Source: Ovis canadensis
Lineage: Eukaryota > Chordata > Mammalia > Artiodactyla > Bovidae
Direction of reading: 5' to 3'
Length of the DNA stretch: 64,000 bases
NCBI RefSeq assembly: GCF_042477335.2
Contig: NC_091255.1
Location: forward strand, 44,866,501-44,930,500
Within the stretch, counting starts at the first letter, position 1, and every line of letters begins with the position of its first letter. A program made the translations under genes and the position numbers. The notes under the pieces were generated by a model. It saw nothing but the letters and a program-made list of their open reading frames with translations, did no database searches and was not told the origin of the DNA. Below, one piece after another: positions 1 to 25,023 of this stretch.

Positions 1-182
1 TGGAACCCAGGTCTTTCCTGGGAATCCCCACACAGGCGTCTTTCCCCTGGAAGTTCTTAGGTTCTTTGCACATGTCGGGGCAGGGCAAACATAAGCTGGG
101 GAGGGGTCCCAGACACAAGCAGGATGCTGAAGGTCACCTCCTTGCCCCACGCCAGAAGTCTCAGGCTTTCCTGTGTCTTTAG

Positions 183-6108
<5,926 letters not shown>

Positions 6109-7234
6109 TAACTTTTTAAAAAAAGGAAGCTTGGTCCACTTGCTTGAAGACCCACGTGGGGGTAAGTCCTTTTCTGCCCGTTGGGCTTATGACACCCCAG
6201 CACTGCCCTTTCTGCTCCTTTCTCCATGCCTTCTTAGGGCTTCCCCTCCACTGGTCCCCAAATCTAAGTCTCCCCAAAAGACACAGGAAACAATGCATTG
6301 TCTGCCCAGCAACCAAAGGCAATGCCGAAACACCCAAGTGGCCCCCACACTCCCAGCCCACTCCCTTCACCCAGAGCCCCCAAACCCTGGGGGACCTGGA
6401 GTCCTCAGACTGCCAAAGAAGCTTTACCATCTGGCATCCCTGTGGCCCCGGCAACATTCCCTCTTTGTTTTTTGAGGGGAGCATGCCAGGGGGACCACTG
6501 GCCCTTCAACACCAGGTTTGGAGGAAAGTCAGGAGGGGCCAAGACAGAGCAGAAACATCGGATTCGGGAACGCGACATCCCCCCGCAACCTGGCTGGGTG
6601 GGAGAGACTGCCCCGCTCCTTGTGTAACTGCATTGCTGAAAGACTACCTCGTTCTTGTCTTTGTGTGTCACCGAGGCAACTGCAGGGGGGCGGGACGGGG
6701 GCAGGGTGGACGGGCGCCCTCGTTTTATATCAAAGGTGCTACATCTCTGTGAAGGGGTGGGGTGGGGAGGGAGTCACTGGTGCTATGGAAGTGGAAACAC
6801 CCCCCCCTCAGGCCAGCAAATGTTCCTTTTTGTTCAAAGTCTTTTTTTATTCTTTGTTTTTTTTTTCCTTGTGGATGGGGACTCATGTGAATTTTCTAAA
6901 GGTGCTATTTAATGTGGGAGAGAGTGCCGCCTCCAGCGTCACTCACTCGCCACCCTCTCTTCATCCCCCTGGGCGCCTCTCACCTCCTCAGGCCTCTTGC
7001 CTCTGTCTCCCCACCTCTCCCTCCTCTGAAACCCTCTCCCCTTCTGGAGCTGCATCCCATTTTCATGGCCTTTCTCTCAGTCTGTCCTGCATCTTCTCTC
7101 ACTGGGTTTCAGAGCACAATTTCCCAAAGCACAAAGCAGTTTTTCCCCCTAGGGGTGGGAGGAAGCGAGAGACTCTGTACCTATTTTGTATGTGTATAAT
7201 AATTTGAGATGTTTTTAATTATTTTGATTGCTGG

Positions 7235-7240
7235 AATAAA
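7235..7240 (+). terminator. Distal COL1A1 poly(A) signal
   Basis: A canonical AATAAA is followed by a likely cleavage point ~18-20 bases downstream and then TG- and T-rich sequence. It ends the long form of the mRNA. Confidence 0.85.
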
Positions 7241-8469
7241 GCATGTGGAAATGACCCAAACCTATCTGCAGTGGCCTTCTAATTTCCTTCCTAGGAGCTG
7301 GGGGAGGGGAGACCTGGGGAGGGAGGTGGGTGGGCTCTTCTCCTTTGGTGTCTGCCCCTTCCCTGCCCCTCCTCCTCTAGCACCCTAGATGGCCCCTCTC
7401 CCTCCCTCTTGCCTTTCCTAGGCCTATACCCTTTCTGTTTTCTCCTGCCATCTTCCTTGTGTGTCTCCCATACCCTCTTGTCCCTTACAGTGCCAGACAG
7501 GCAACCCTTTTGTGCAGCCACACACGCATACCTCCGTGCAGCCGTGCTCTGACCAAACCTCAGGCCCATGCCCACGCTCATCAGTGTCATTAACTCTTTC
7601 TGCCCCCTTCCATTGCTGGGGGCATCCTGCAGGGTTGGGGGCTTTGGTAGGACTTCCTCAGCAGGGGGGTGGGCACTGGGAGGCCCATGGTTGTGGGAGG
7701 GAGGTGGGGCAGGGAGGAGAAACTGGGAGTCTTCCTGGGCAAACGCAGAGTCACCTGGCCTCTTCTCCCTCCTTGCTCTCTCTGAGCTCCCCCAAGGGAG
7801 CATCCAGCAGCACTGAATGAGAAGGGGTTGCTGAGGCTGCCCTGAGCGCCAGAGGAGACCTAAAGGAAGAAGTGCCTCCCGCCCCTTCTCCTGGGCCCCC
7901 CAGGAGGAAAAGGGAGAACCTTGGGCCTTGGAGAGCTGCAATCCAGGTCCTTTCCGGGTGCTACCAGGAGGCAATGTGCCTTCCTGACCAGCTGGGCATG
8001 TCCTAGGTCTCTCTTAGCCTTCTAAGTCCCTAGAACTTGGCCCCTGGCCTGTGGAGTTCATTTTGACCAGCCCCTGCCTCCCGCCTGTTCTTTCTCATTT
8101 TTAAAAATTCTTGCTTCCTCTTCCTCCTTCTTTTCCCCTCCTTCCCCTTTTCTCACCCTCTGCCTGCCCCTCCTGCTGGCCTGGGAGCCTGAGGCCCCCA
8201 CAGGGAAGGTGACTGGCCAGATCCCCAATCTCAGGGAAGAGGGACAGCAGTGTGCAGTCTGTGGGGACATAGCAGATCCAGGGAGTCAGAACTCTGAAGC
8301 AGACCAGGCACCCAGAGACCTAGAGATGGGGAGAAGTTGACAGCTACCCTATCCCACAAACCCCCCTACCCCTGCCCCCTGCAAGGTCTTAGGGCATAAA
8401 CCTTTGGGCAGGAAAGGCCCACATCCCTCCTTCAGGTCCACAGAGAGGTGGACAAGTCCTCAGAGTCCA

Positions 8470-8665
8470 TTGTCTGCCTCGGCTGTCATTAAATAGTCAT
8501 GGTGGTTAACTATGGCCTTTAATAATTCATCATTAGTACTTCTCTCAGCTTCAGGATAGTGGAGTACTAGAATTAGCTTAAAGAGGACAAAAGATTGTGG
8601 CTTTGAACAAAAGTTTATTAATATGCCAATTACCTCAAGTTACCAGATGATCCTCTGATCAATCC
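8470..8665. promoter_or_regulatory. AT-rich block with clustered TAAT/homeodomain-like, HNF1-like and RUNX/SOX-like sites
   Basis: An abrupt AT-rich island sits in GC-rich surroundings ~1.2 kb past the COL1A1 end. It contains several TAAT/ATTA cores, a GTTAAC half-palindrome, TGTGGC (RUNX-like) and ACAAAAG (SOX/TCF-like). No known repeat is recognised. Enhancer function is inference from motif density only. Confidence 0.3.
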
Positions 8666-9334
8666 AGTGAATGACTGGCGATGCAGGCCTGACACCAGCC
8701 TCAGCAACCCATCCACCTGGACTTCCTGCTTCTTGGCGCCCTTGGCCATCTTGGTCCCATCTCCATCTGCCCCCACAGGGGATCCGGAATCAACCCAAGC
8801 CTGGCATCCAAGGCTTTACCTGATCACTACCCACCTGTTCATTCTCGCTGTCTCCTCCCAGGCTCACACTTGCCACACCAGCGGTTACACCACACTTCTT
8901 AACTTCCAGATCTTTCTTATATTTCAAATGTCTTGTTGCCCCCTCATTCTCCTGCCCAACTCAAGCAGTGTTTGACCTGAGTTTCCAAAGCTCTCCACGT
9001 CTGCAGAATTCAGCTCAGCCTTAGAGCAGACATTTTTGCCACAGTCGTACTTTGCTGATCTCACCTGTTATGCTCTCCAGGTCAAGTGGAGCTGGCCGAG
9101 GCAGGCTGGAGGCCAGGCACTGCAATGCTGGGCGCAGGTCCGGGCATAGACGCCGGGGAGGCTAAAGAAAGAGAAGGTGAGGTCAAGAGGCGGCCCTTTT
9201 AGGAGAGCGGGTGGTGTGTGAGCATCACTGACAATAAGAGTGAGCAAGTGTGAGAGGAAGAGCACGTGCAGATCCACGTGCAAGCAACTAGCAGTGAGAG
9301 GTTCTAGGCCTGGGCTTGCTGCCAAGAGAAACAG

Positions 9335-9485
9335 GTTCTCTGTCTAGCCACTAGCCACTGTGGCTGTGGAGCGCTTCACAAGAGGAAGTGCCCCCAAAGA
9401 ACTCCGTTTCTCATTTTATTGTATTTAGCTTTAATAGCTACCCATGGCTTGCGGCTACTGAGCTGAGCAGCACAGTTCTTCGCAA
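9335..9485. mobile_element. Ancient hAT-like DNA transposon fragment
   Basis: The sequence carries the GCCACTAGCCACTGTGGCT-type terminal motif and a matching GGCTACTGAGCTGAGCAGCA end, as in an old mammalian nonautonomous DNA transposon. The family is uncertain. Confidence 0.45.
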
Positions 9486-11009
9486 AGCAGGGGCACTGTG
9501 CCTCTCACTACATGTGCGCAGACCTACACGTGGGTGCGTGTGTGTGCTTGCAGCGTGCGTGTGCATGCATGAGGGCAGGCGAGGTGACACCCGCCGCTGG
9601 TCAGGGCGGTGGTGGTGACAGAGCCCCACTGTGCTGTCCTGCCTGCGTCACGTGCGTTAGAGCCAGACTGTGGTTCCAGTGTGCATGCCGGGCAGGAGGG
9701 CAGGGGGACAAAGGGGCCATTGTATTACATTCCAGATTCAAGCCCTCCTCTCCGCTGACATCACGGCTGCCTAAATACAGCTGTTCAGAGCTGCTCCCCG
9801 AGACCCACTGCCCACACGCGTGGAGGCACCTCGGCCCTTTCCGCCTGCTGCTCCATGGACTCACTTCTGCTTTTCGGTCAGGTTCCTGCAACTGATTTTT
9901 CAATCAAATCTAGACCAAAGATTCTAGAAAGAGGAGGCTACCTTTGGATTTTTCACTTTTTGCTTTCTTTCAGAATCCTGGGGCCTTTTTATGGCTCGAA
10001 CCCATCTCCTGGCAGGACTTTCTATAACTGAAATGTGGCGGATTTTCCCTCTTTTTCTTTCCGGCTCTTTAACACTCAGCTCCCCTGGTGCCTCTAAGAC
10101 AGAACTGGGTGATGTTGAGAGGGGCTTCCCGGCTGAGCGTGGGAGCCTCAGGCCAGGCGCCCACAATGCCATGTGGAGCTGATTGCGGGGCTGCTGGAGC
10201 AAGTATGGGGCTCTGAAAGCAAGACCCACAGGAGGAGAGGGAGTGAGGTGGGTTCCTACAGTCATCCCTGGGTGAATGAGAAAGTATGCACTCACCTAGG
10301 ACCAAATGCCTCAGTGTTCAAAGGGATCCTGCACCAGCGTGGGTGTGTGAGGGACAGCGGGGGCAGGGGGGAATCTGCAGACATGGGGCATGTGTGCATA
10401 GACATGACTGAGGGCATAAGAGAGTTTGTCTGTGTAAGGGTGAAAGGGAGATGATAGAGCAGGGAGGAGTGTGGGGGAATGAGGAGAAGCTGGGGGCAGG
10501 GAGGCCACCATCCTGAAGTCCAGGGCTGCTGAGGCTTTAGTGCGGGTCAGCAGCTGTGTCTCTGCATCCCCTTCCAGGTGTGAGAGCTGAGAGGTGTCCG
10601 TGGACCAGGAGGCAAAACCCTGGAAGAAGGAAGGCTTTTGTCTCAGAGGATGATCAGGCCCTTACACTCACGGACAATCCAGTGCTTTGCAGGGGATGTG
10701 CATGGCAAGGCCTGGAGGGAGGTGAGTCCAGGCCCCGTGGGTGATGGAGAGACTGGGATTCTCTCTGCATGAGACACCAGTGGAGGAAAGGAAGATAGGG
10801 TAGGGTGGAGACCAGAGCACATTTTAGAACAAGAATGCCACCACATATTCAATGCTAGGTGACTTCACTGCTGTGAGGCAAACCGCTCCCTCTCCTCAAG
10901 GCTTCCGAAAACTAACGCACACAGAGGCCTGGAGGGAGCAGGTGTTCTGGAAAGTGGCTGAGTTCTGGTTTGGCTTTGGGTCAATCTGGACTTGAGATAC
11001 AGGTAGGAC

Positions 11010-11275
11010 CGTGAAACCAGCACTGCCCAATACAAGTAAAAAGTGAGCCATATGTGTAATTTTTCACTTTCTAGCAGCCGTATTAAACGTATAAAAAGAA
11101 ACGGAATGTTAATTTTAATAAGATATTTTATTTAACCCAGTATATCCCTAAATATTATCATTTCAGGAGTCCCTCTGCAGCATATCTCAGTTTGGAAGCC
11201 ACATTTCAAGTGTTCAGTGGCCACAGGTGGCCAGCAGCTGCCTTAGCAGACAGAGCGGGATTGGACGGACAGCAG
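11010..11275. mobile_element. Ancient hAT-like DNA transposon fragment
   Basis: The element is bounded by CACTGCCCAATAC-type sequence on the left and CGGGATTGGAC on the right, with an AT-rich middle and AAGTGTTCAGTGGCCACA near the right end. It resembles the fragment at 9335-9485. The exact family is not resolved. Confidence 0.45.
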
Positions 11276-13543
11276 GTCAGAGCCTAGGAGCAGGCGAGTT
11301 TCAGGCTCCTCCCCAGTTCACTGCTTGAACTCTTCGTAGAATGGAAATTGAGCCATTTCGGGTCTTAGGAGACAAGGAGACCTCACAGACCTCTGGTTCT
11401 GGGGTGATCATGTGAGTACTTGTATGTAATAGAGTTTTCATTCTTGGGAGCTGCCAAATGCCAGGCACTTGCCTAGTTCTCCCAAACTCTCACAAAAGCC
11501 CCCAGGACAGTTATGATTAATGTCTGTGAGTAAATTGAGCTGTGATTGGAACCCTGCTCACTCTGGCTCCAAATCCCAGCAGATACACCAAGGGAGTTGC
11601 TTTAAAATGGGTGTAGGTGTGAGCATGCATGTGTACATATGAACATGTCTCCAGAATAAGGAAGAAGTGTGCATGCAGGGGCCGAGGCCAGCTTGAGGGT
11701 TCCTGGGTGCTCATGGCTGGCAGAGGGTCCTCTCACCAGTTTGAGAGGTCATTCGTGAGAGCTGTGTTTGGGATGAAGGTGGAGACATGGGGTCCTGTGG
11801 GCAGTGTGGGTATGACGCTGGAGGAGATGAGGGAGGGAGGGAGATGGAATCTCAGGGAGGAGCAGCTATTTGTCCTTGGTGGTGAGGGGCTGAGGTGTGA
11901 CTGCCAGGTGGAATCTTGCCCCTCCCAGCATACGTAAAGGGGTGCTGAGTGCCAGGGCAGTGGGGCTTGCGTGTTCCTGTGTCCAGGCACAGCTCGCTGT
12001 CCTCCGCAGTCACGCTATCCCCCCAGCTGTGTCTGGGCCACTTCCTCCTCGGCCAGCAGCCAGGCTCCCGTGTGCTCCTGGTAGCTGAGCTGGGAGGGAG
12101 GCATTGCCAAGATCCCAAGGCAGAGGGAAGTATGGGGCTGGTCTCAGACTCTCCCATCCGGGCCGAACAGGAAAAGCGCATGGGTCCAGGGTGAGAAGGT
12201 GGCCTCCTCCTCATGGGAGTGGAGAGAGGACAGAGAGCAGGGAAGAACCATCCCAAACCGCAGGCTGACTGCGCAGAGCCTCCAATCTGAGCAGATTCTG
12301 TTCAGCTCCAGGTTTCAGCCAGATGAGGGGCCCCGGGGAAAGGAGGAAATTGTGAATGAAAAGTCAGAGTCCATGTGATTGGGGGTTGTTACCTAAAGAG
12401 CCCTTGAGTTTATTGAGCACATATATTCAAGAGGCTTGGGGCCTCTTCCTGTCTCCATGGATGCTTCTCGGATTAACTAACCAATGGGTGTAGGGTGGCC
12501 AGCAGGGAAGGGGGGCACCCACAAGATAATGGTAAAAGCTCCAGCAGTAGCCTTGCCTACCTTACCCTCTTTGCCCAGAGAGGAGGAGCAACCTGCTCAA
12601 GAACTCTGACCGGCTGGACCTGATGGCTTCCCTTTACACATTCTTTCCCGCGACTTTCCTGAGCACCCGCTGTGTGCAGGCACTGCCCCTGGGGGAGCGC
12701 AGAATCTTGTCCTCCTGAAGCTTCGCCCAGGGCCAAAGCTGACCCCAACAAGGTGCTCATACAGGGCACATCCTATGGGCCTGGAGCCAGGAGTGGAGAG
12801 CGCTCTCTGAGCAGGGGAAAGGCCTCTCTAGAGACCTGCCGTTTGCACAGAGGCCAAAATGACTGCACTAAGGGGAAGTTTTGCGGACATAGGAGACTGG
12901 GGGTCCCAACAGAGGGAAGAGCAGGGGCTAGGGCACCGAAACAGGGGTGTGTTAGGAGGCAGTGTGGCTGGAGCAGGCCAGCATGGGAGCTAGGATGATG
13001 AGGTCAGAGGCATACATGGGGTCTCTAACCCTAACCAAGACCCTGGGTTTTCCCCTTGCTGTCACGGGAAGGCAATGGAGAGAGAGTTGACAGCAGAGGG
13101 GCGAGACTCTTTGATTTTTCCTTTTAAAGAACTGGCCTGACTGGTACTGGAGGTAAGTCAAAAGGGGGCAAGGAGGAGGCAGGGAGGACACAGGGAGGCC
13201 GCTGTGGGGGTCCAAGAGCCAGATCCTGGAGCTGGCCTGGGAAAGTCATCGTGGAAGCTGTGAGAAGTGAATGAACTCAGGATATTTTTTCAAGGTGGGG
13301 ATTCTGGGAAGTATGAGAAAGGAGAGGGGAGTCCAGGAGCAACTTGGGGCCCCAATGACCCCTTTGCCTGTACATTTCTGAAAAGTGGGACTCAGTGTTC
13401 AGAAACTCAGCCCTCCTCAGGGGCCCTGGGGCACTGTTATTAGATTGGGGGCTGCCTTAGCTGGTTCAGCTTCCCCTCAGCCCCAGGCTGGGCTCTTGCC
13501 TCCAGGTGAGAGAAAAATCCCATGCGTCCCCCCCACCTGCCCC

Positions 13544-13614
13544 CTACACACACACATACATACACACACACACACGCACACATATAACATGCATACACAC
13601 ATAGATACAATACA

Positions 13615-13648
<34 letters not shown>

Positions 13649-13649
13649 G
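13544..13649 (+). repeat. Interrupted (CA)n microsatellite
   Basis: CA dinucleotides are interrupted by TA, CG and GA variants and end in a pure run. It produces meaningless His/Thr ORFs in several frames. Confidence 0.95.
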
Positions 13650-14254
13650 AAGGGGTTATTGAGCATCAGCTCCAGGATAGTAGATGGGGCCCAGGCCTAG
13701 TGTGAGGAGCTCAGAAAGGGGTATAGAGGCATTAGAGTGGCAGAGCTTCCCCCTGTCTGGACTGTCTCGGAGCTGCCCCCTCGGTCAGGGGCCTGAGCCA
13801 AAAGACCCTGCTCCTCCCTCCCACTCTTTAACTGGGTCCCCTCCAGGGCCATCTCTGGCCTGCTCTCCCAAGGGCGCACTGGGTGTGGCTTTGGTGGCAG
13901 GGCAGGAGAAGACCTGGCATGCTTTGCTTACAGCCACCTGGGAAGAACAAGCTGCTGCTGCTTCCCAGTCAGCCATGCTCTCGAGGGCTCACATGGGGAC
14001 CAAGCTAAGCTAGTGACATCAAGCTCAACAAGGGCTCTAGTCTGTGCAGTGTCCTGTGGACCTCGACCCTGTCCCTGAGGAGCCCCAGAGAGGGGTCACT
14101 GACCCAGGGCATTAAGAGTCCAGCACCCTAACCTCCTCTCCATATCCAGGTTATGACTTACAAAGGGGCCTCCCTCCAGGGGTCTGAGTGCGTGAGAGCC
14201 CAGATCGCCTGCTTCCAGAACCTCGCAGCCCTCCAAAAGGCAGGGTAGAGGTGG

Positions 14255-14395
14255 ACGCAACAGATCTGAATCCAAGCTCCCCCACTTGCCTGCTCTGTGA
14301 CCTTGGGTAAGTCACTCTCTCTCTCTCCTTGTCTGTTAAATGGGGATAATGATCCAATTGTCCCTCACTATTGGGTTCATGTGAGGATCAATATT
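14255..14395 (+). mobile_element. MIR SINE fragment
   Basis: It contains the MIR core order: CTGTGACCTTGGGTAAGTCA, then a short CT run, then GTTAAATGGGGATAAT. Confidence 0.8.
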
Positions 14396-14580
14396 AAGGC
14401 TGCATATGCAGGTCCTTCCCTCTTACTTACAGAGCATTTGAGAAATGTGAAAATGTCAAGAGTCCCGAGGTCAGGCAGCAGCCCCAGGTTACCTCTGAGG
14501 GCATCCACAAGGCAGAAAGGGAAGCAGAAGCAGTGAGGGCTGGGAAGGAGGCTTCGGAGACAAAAGCACAGCAATCGACA

Positions 14581-15026
14581 AGCAGAGCGGCAGGTATTTA
14601 TTCTGGGGGTTCTGATCCCAGACACCCTCGCCCCACGCCATCCTCCAAGCTTGGGGTCCAGAGGGCCAAGAACTGGAGTCAGGAAGAAGGATGCGGTCGT
14701 GGTGACAGCCGCTCTGAGTGGGGATAGAAGGGAGGACAAGGCCAGGGCTGGGAGGGGAGCAGCAAAGAGAAGACAGAGTGGGAGCCTGTGAGAACCAGGT
14801 CTCAGTTCTCCTGCTTTCCCCATCCTGACCCTCGGACTCTGAGTGCTTGGCACTGGGGGCCACACCCCTGCCACTGCTGGACACCGTCCCACCGCTACCC
14901 TGGGCGGCAGACAGGTCTGTGTGCCCCTACCCATCCGCCAACCCCCCACGACAGCCTTGAGATGGAAACCGCATCATTCCCAGAAAGAGGCTGGCACTGC
15001 CCAGCTGGACCCACCTGGGCTGGCCC
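14581..15026 (-). other. SGCA: SGCA 3' untranslated region, possibly with a terminal intron
   Basis: This follows the SGCA stop (complement of 15027-15029). A donor-like CAG|GTGGGT falls 12 bases past the stop (exon end 15015), and a CCGCCCAG acceptor-like site falls at 14900-14901 with the exon starting at 14899. Human SGCA has ten exons with the stop in exon 9, so exon 10 (about 14581-14899) is likely pure UTR. The splice itself is inferred. Confidence 0.6.
14597..14602 (-). terminator. SGCA poly(A) signal
   Basis: TTTATT on the + strand reads AATAAA on the SGCA strand, ~430 bases past the SGCA stop codon. mRNA would end near 14580. Confidence 0.75.
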
Positions 15027-23417
<8,391 letters not shown>

Positions 23418-23620
23418 AGCTGCCCCAGCCTGGGCCTGCCTGTGAGTGACAGAGGCAGGCGCGGGGAGGAGGGGAGAGGCGGGGCAGGTGTCCCAGGGCA
23501 GCTGGGCCCGGATCCAGCAACAGGGCCCTCCCCATCCCCACCCGGAGCAGGCGCTAAACCTGGGGTGGACCCAGTCTTCACAGGACACGATCCCTCCAAT
23601 CATCTCCAGGCAGAGGGGTA
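23418..23620 (-). promoter_or_regulatory. Probable SGCA promoter/5' leader with E-boxes
   Basis: This lies immediately upstream of the SGCA ATG on the - strand and is GC-rich and TATA-less. CAGGTG (23485-23490) and CAGCTG (23499-23504) are E-boxes of the type bound by MyoD/myogenin, in keeping with muscle expression. The transcription start is not determined from sequence. Confidence 0.5.
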
Positions 23621-23771
23621 TTTTCTAGATCCCTAACCTAACTGCCTTGATTCCCCTCTTAAAACCCTAATGACTCCCATTGCCCTGAGCTCCCCAGCGG
23701 CTGATGAGCTTCAGGCCATGCCTGTACCTGGTCATGCTATCTAGAATCCCCGCCTCTCTTCACTACCCCCA

Positions 23772-23772
<1 letters not shown>

Positions 23773-23817
<45 letters not shown>
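23773..23817 (+). repeat. (CA)n microsatellite upstream of SGCA
   Basis: A pure run of about 22 CA dinucleotides. Confidence 0.95.
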
Positions 23818-23820
<3 letters not shown>

Positions 23821-24484
23821 CGCAGGCTTCTGCCCCGCCTCACTCTATCTACACCCCTCTGTGTAAGCTGTTCCTTCTGCCTGAGTTCCCTTTCTGCCCT
23901 CATCCTACCAGCAAACTTCCACTCACTTTTCAAGACGCAGAACAGGCACCCCCTCCTCTCTGAAGCCTTTCTGTCCTCCATCCTGCCCCAGGCTGAGCGG
24001 GGCTCCCTTTGTCCCTGTGCACAACCCAACCACACAGCATTGTGGGTGGAATGGGATCTTAAGATCCGTGCATCCCTGGACCTGTGTGAGGTTTCTTTCT
24101 GGCCCTTGAGACAGAGGGGGTTGCCACCAAACCTTCAAGCAGATGCCCCAGGCAAGGACATCTGGGGTCTTCCCTGGGTTAGCCTGAGGGGGAGGGTGTT
24201 GGCCCGCAGACTGGGGTGACCCGTGGGCAGCTTAACCCAATCCTGGTCCCGTCCATCTCTCCCACATGACCATCCCACCTGTCCCGGGATAGCCACAGAT
24301 TCCAAAATGAGCCCCACTCAGGCTGTCAGACCAGGCAGGTATGTTTCAGAGCCCCTTTGGTACCTCTCTGCCTTCTCAGAGATGAAGGGCAAGAGGAAGG
24401 AAAGAGGCAGAAGAAAGTCAGAGAGCTCTGGGGGAGCAGGCAGAGGTGCCAGAACCCGGCTAGTTGCCCGGGCCCCAGCCCCTC

Positions 24485-24545
24485 AGTGGCAACATGTGAT
24501 TCCCTCCCTTCCTGGCTGCAGCTTCTCCTACTATTTTTAGAGCCA
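24485..24545. promoter_or_regulatory. MEF2 site with nearby E-box, candidate SGCA muscle enhancer
   Basis: CTATTTTTAG at 24531-24540 matches the MEF2 consensus YTAWWWWTAR exactly, and CATGTG (E-box) is at 24493-24498. The pair lies ~1.1 kb upstream of the SGCA ATG. The motifs are seen directly; enhancer activity is inferred. Confidence 0.4.
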
Positions 24546-25023
24546 CCCAATCACACCCTCAGTTGTCTTAAGGTGGCATTGCCCAAACCCAGTGCCACCA
24601 GGCTCACTGAGGCCAGCCTTTCTTATTGATCCTTCTCTCTTTTCCCAAAACCAGGGGAACCAGGGACTGGGCCAGGAGCCAGGCGAAAGTGCCCTGAAAG
24701 TCTCCACTGGCCCACAGAGGACTTCCCCACCTCAGGGCTGTCCAGGTTGCAATCTGCTGCTATAATACTCAGCACCTCTGTCCTTTGAGGCCTAGGGATA
24801 GTGAGGGAGATCACAAGGTCTTTAAACCTAGTTTGGAAAATTTTAAATAAAACTAGGGTATCCAGAATAATATAATGAACCTCCTTATACCTATCACCGA
24901 GCTTCAACCATGATCAACCCACGGCTGATCTCATTTCATGTATATACTTCCCGATTAATTTCCTCTGTCAATTTTTCAAGAGGAATTTTTGAAACTTTAT
25001 GACTGTTTGAAAATATAGCCATG

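Larger units (their letters stand above)
7259..14580. other. COL1A1-SGCA intergenic spacer, no gene seen
   Basis: This lies between the convergent ends of COL1A1 (+) and SGCA (-). ORFs here are short, lack splice context and have no recognisable domains. The first kilobase is pyrimidine-rich and GC-rich. The remainder holds an AT-rich block (8470-8665), two fossil DNA-transposon fragments, a (CA)n tract and MIR fragments, listed separately. Confidence 0.75.
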
